DNA from: Synechococcaceae bacterium Bin_79_3
Lineage (GTDB): Bacteria; Cyanobacteriota; Cyanobacteriia; PCC-6307; Cyanobiaceae
Assembly (NCBI GenBank): GCA_009914645.1
Contig: VFLB01000210.1
Location: forward strand, 1-13,841
Reading direction: 5' to 3'
Length of the DNA stretch: 13,841 bases
Shown piece after piece: positions 13,365-13,841 of the stretch (the stretch's first letter is position 1; every line of letters begins with the position of its first letter). The translations under genes and the position numbers were made by a program. Below the pieces are notes generated by a model, which did not search any database, was not told the DNA's origin, and worked only from the letters and a program-made list of their open reading frames with translations.

Positions 13365-13787
13365 CCAATAGGAAGCGCAAAGAGCCAAGGTGCCAACGCC
13401 AAGACTTGCCACAAGTAATGGTTTACTACTCACGTCAGCTGGCAAAACTATTATTTTACGCGCCATTGCTGTGATCGCTGTAGCGAGCACCAATTCCACC
13501 TGGATTTTGTGATCTTTAAGGTAAGCCGTAATATTTTCGAGCACTTCAATCGTGATCAAAAGGCCCAATACATCCGCTAAAACTCGTTCCAACTCATGCC
13601 CTATCAGGGGGCTGCTGGCGGGGGAAACCTCTGTAACAACTACTGAAAGAAACTGAATGGTGGCAGCAATGATCACAATCACCATCCCTGCCGCCAGCAC
13701 CTTGGCAAGGGCCCGCTGAAAACGGCTTAATACCTCTTGAAATAATTTGTCGTCTTGAAAAAAATTAAATAGTTTTGAAAAGGCCAT
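13329..13787 (-). CDS. PsiE-family (phosphate-starvation-inducible) membrane protein
   Basis: 152 residues with four hydrophobic segments (about 26-50, 66-86, 95-114 and 122-143). The pattern LADVLGLLITIEVLENITAYLKDHKI followed by VELVLATAITAMARKIIVL is characteristic of the PsiE family. In E. coli psiE is induced by phosphate starvation but its biochemical role is unknown; regulation by phosphate in this organism is not shown by the sequence, and no Pho-box repeat was recognised in the 54 bases upstream before the window ends. The 3' end overlaps the small exported protein gene by 11 bases, with both stops inside an inverted repeat. Confidence 0.88.
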   Translation of the reverse strand: MAFSKLFNFFQDDKLFQEVLSRFQRALAKVLAAGMVIVIIAATIQFLSVVVTEVSPASSPLIGHELERVLADVLGLLITIEVLENITAYLKDHKIQVELVLATAITAMARKIIVLPADVSSKPLLVASLGVGTLALCASYWLIKYNRSQIKA

Positions 13788-13841
13788 ATAGGCTTAATTA
13801 CTGAAATAGTTGTATTGGGGTTTTGCCTGGGAATCACCAGC

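Noticed and set aside
1..13841. HIP1 palindromes (GCGATCGC), CRISPR arrays, insertion sequences and phage genes
   Set aside because: None was found by eye. Lack of HIP1 is in keeping with the picocyanobacterial lineage.

Overview
The window is a compact stretch (50-60% GC by eye) that looks like the chromosome of a picocyanobacterium of the Synechococcus/Cyanobium lineage. Evidence for an oxygenic cyanobacterium: aldehyde deformylating oxygenase (ado) next to acyl-ACP reductase (aar), the NDH-1 subunit gene ndhL, a Tab2-family photosystem translation factor, a cytochrome c6-like protein, a DUF3007 and a DUF6737 protein, and a Nif11 domain. No transposase, integrase, phage gene or CRISPR array was seen. 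No gap between genes exceeds about 90 bases. I read this as a streamlined core region, not an island.

Layout. (1) 1-255, plus strand: 3' end of trpF. (2) 259-5462, minus strand, in order of transcription: creatininase-family hydrolase, ado, aar, accA, a short-chain dehydrogenase/reductase, folE. A TATAAT box after accA may separate the last two genes. (3) 5510-8317, plus strand: S1-domain RNA-binding protein, Tab2-family protein and PgeF/YfiH-family oxidoreductase, with overlapping reading frames. (4) 8292-9751: DUF938 methyltransferase (minus), a tryptophan-rich membrane peptide (plus) and a lipase-like hydrolase (minus), with overlapping 3' ends. (5) 9795-10489, plus strand: an unrecognised protein coupled by a GTGA overlap to a cytochrome c6-like protein. 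(6) 10484-12233, minus strand: a tRNA with anticodon UAA, ndhL, DUF3007, trpA, a YciI-like protein. (7) 12276-13339, plus strand: a Nif11-cupin fusion and a small exported protein. (8) 13329-13787, minus strand: a PsiE-like membrane protein.

How the genes work together. Aar and Ado convert fatty acyl-ACP to alkanes, and accA, 4 bases downstream of aar, supplies a subunit of the enzyme that commits carbon to fatty acids. The S1/Tab2 pair looks like a translation-control unit. ndhL, DUF3007, trpA and yciI look co-transcribed behind the tRNA.

Worth a second look: a 73-nt, short-variable-arm tRNA with a leucine UAA anticodon; the Nif11-cupin fusion; a dyad in the spacer of a putative aar promoter; an SDR coupled to folE; and five of five convergent gene pairs whose 3' ends overlap or nearly touch, with inverted repeats at the stop codons and no ordinary terminators.
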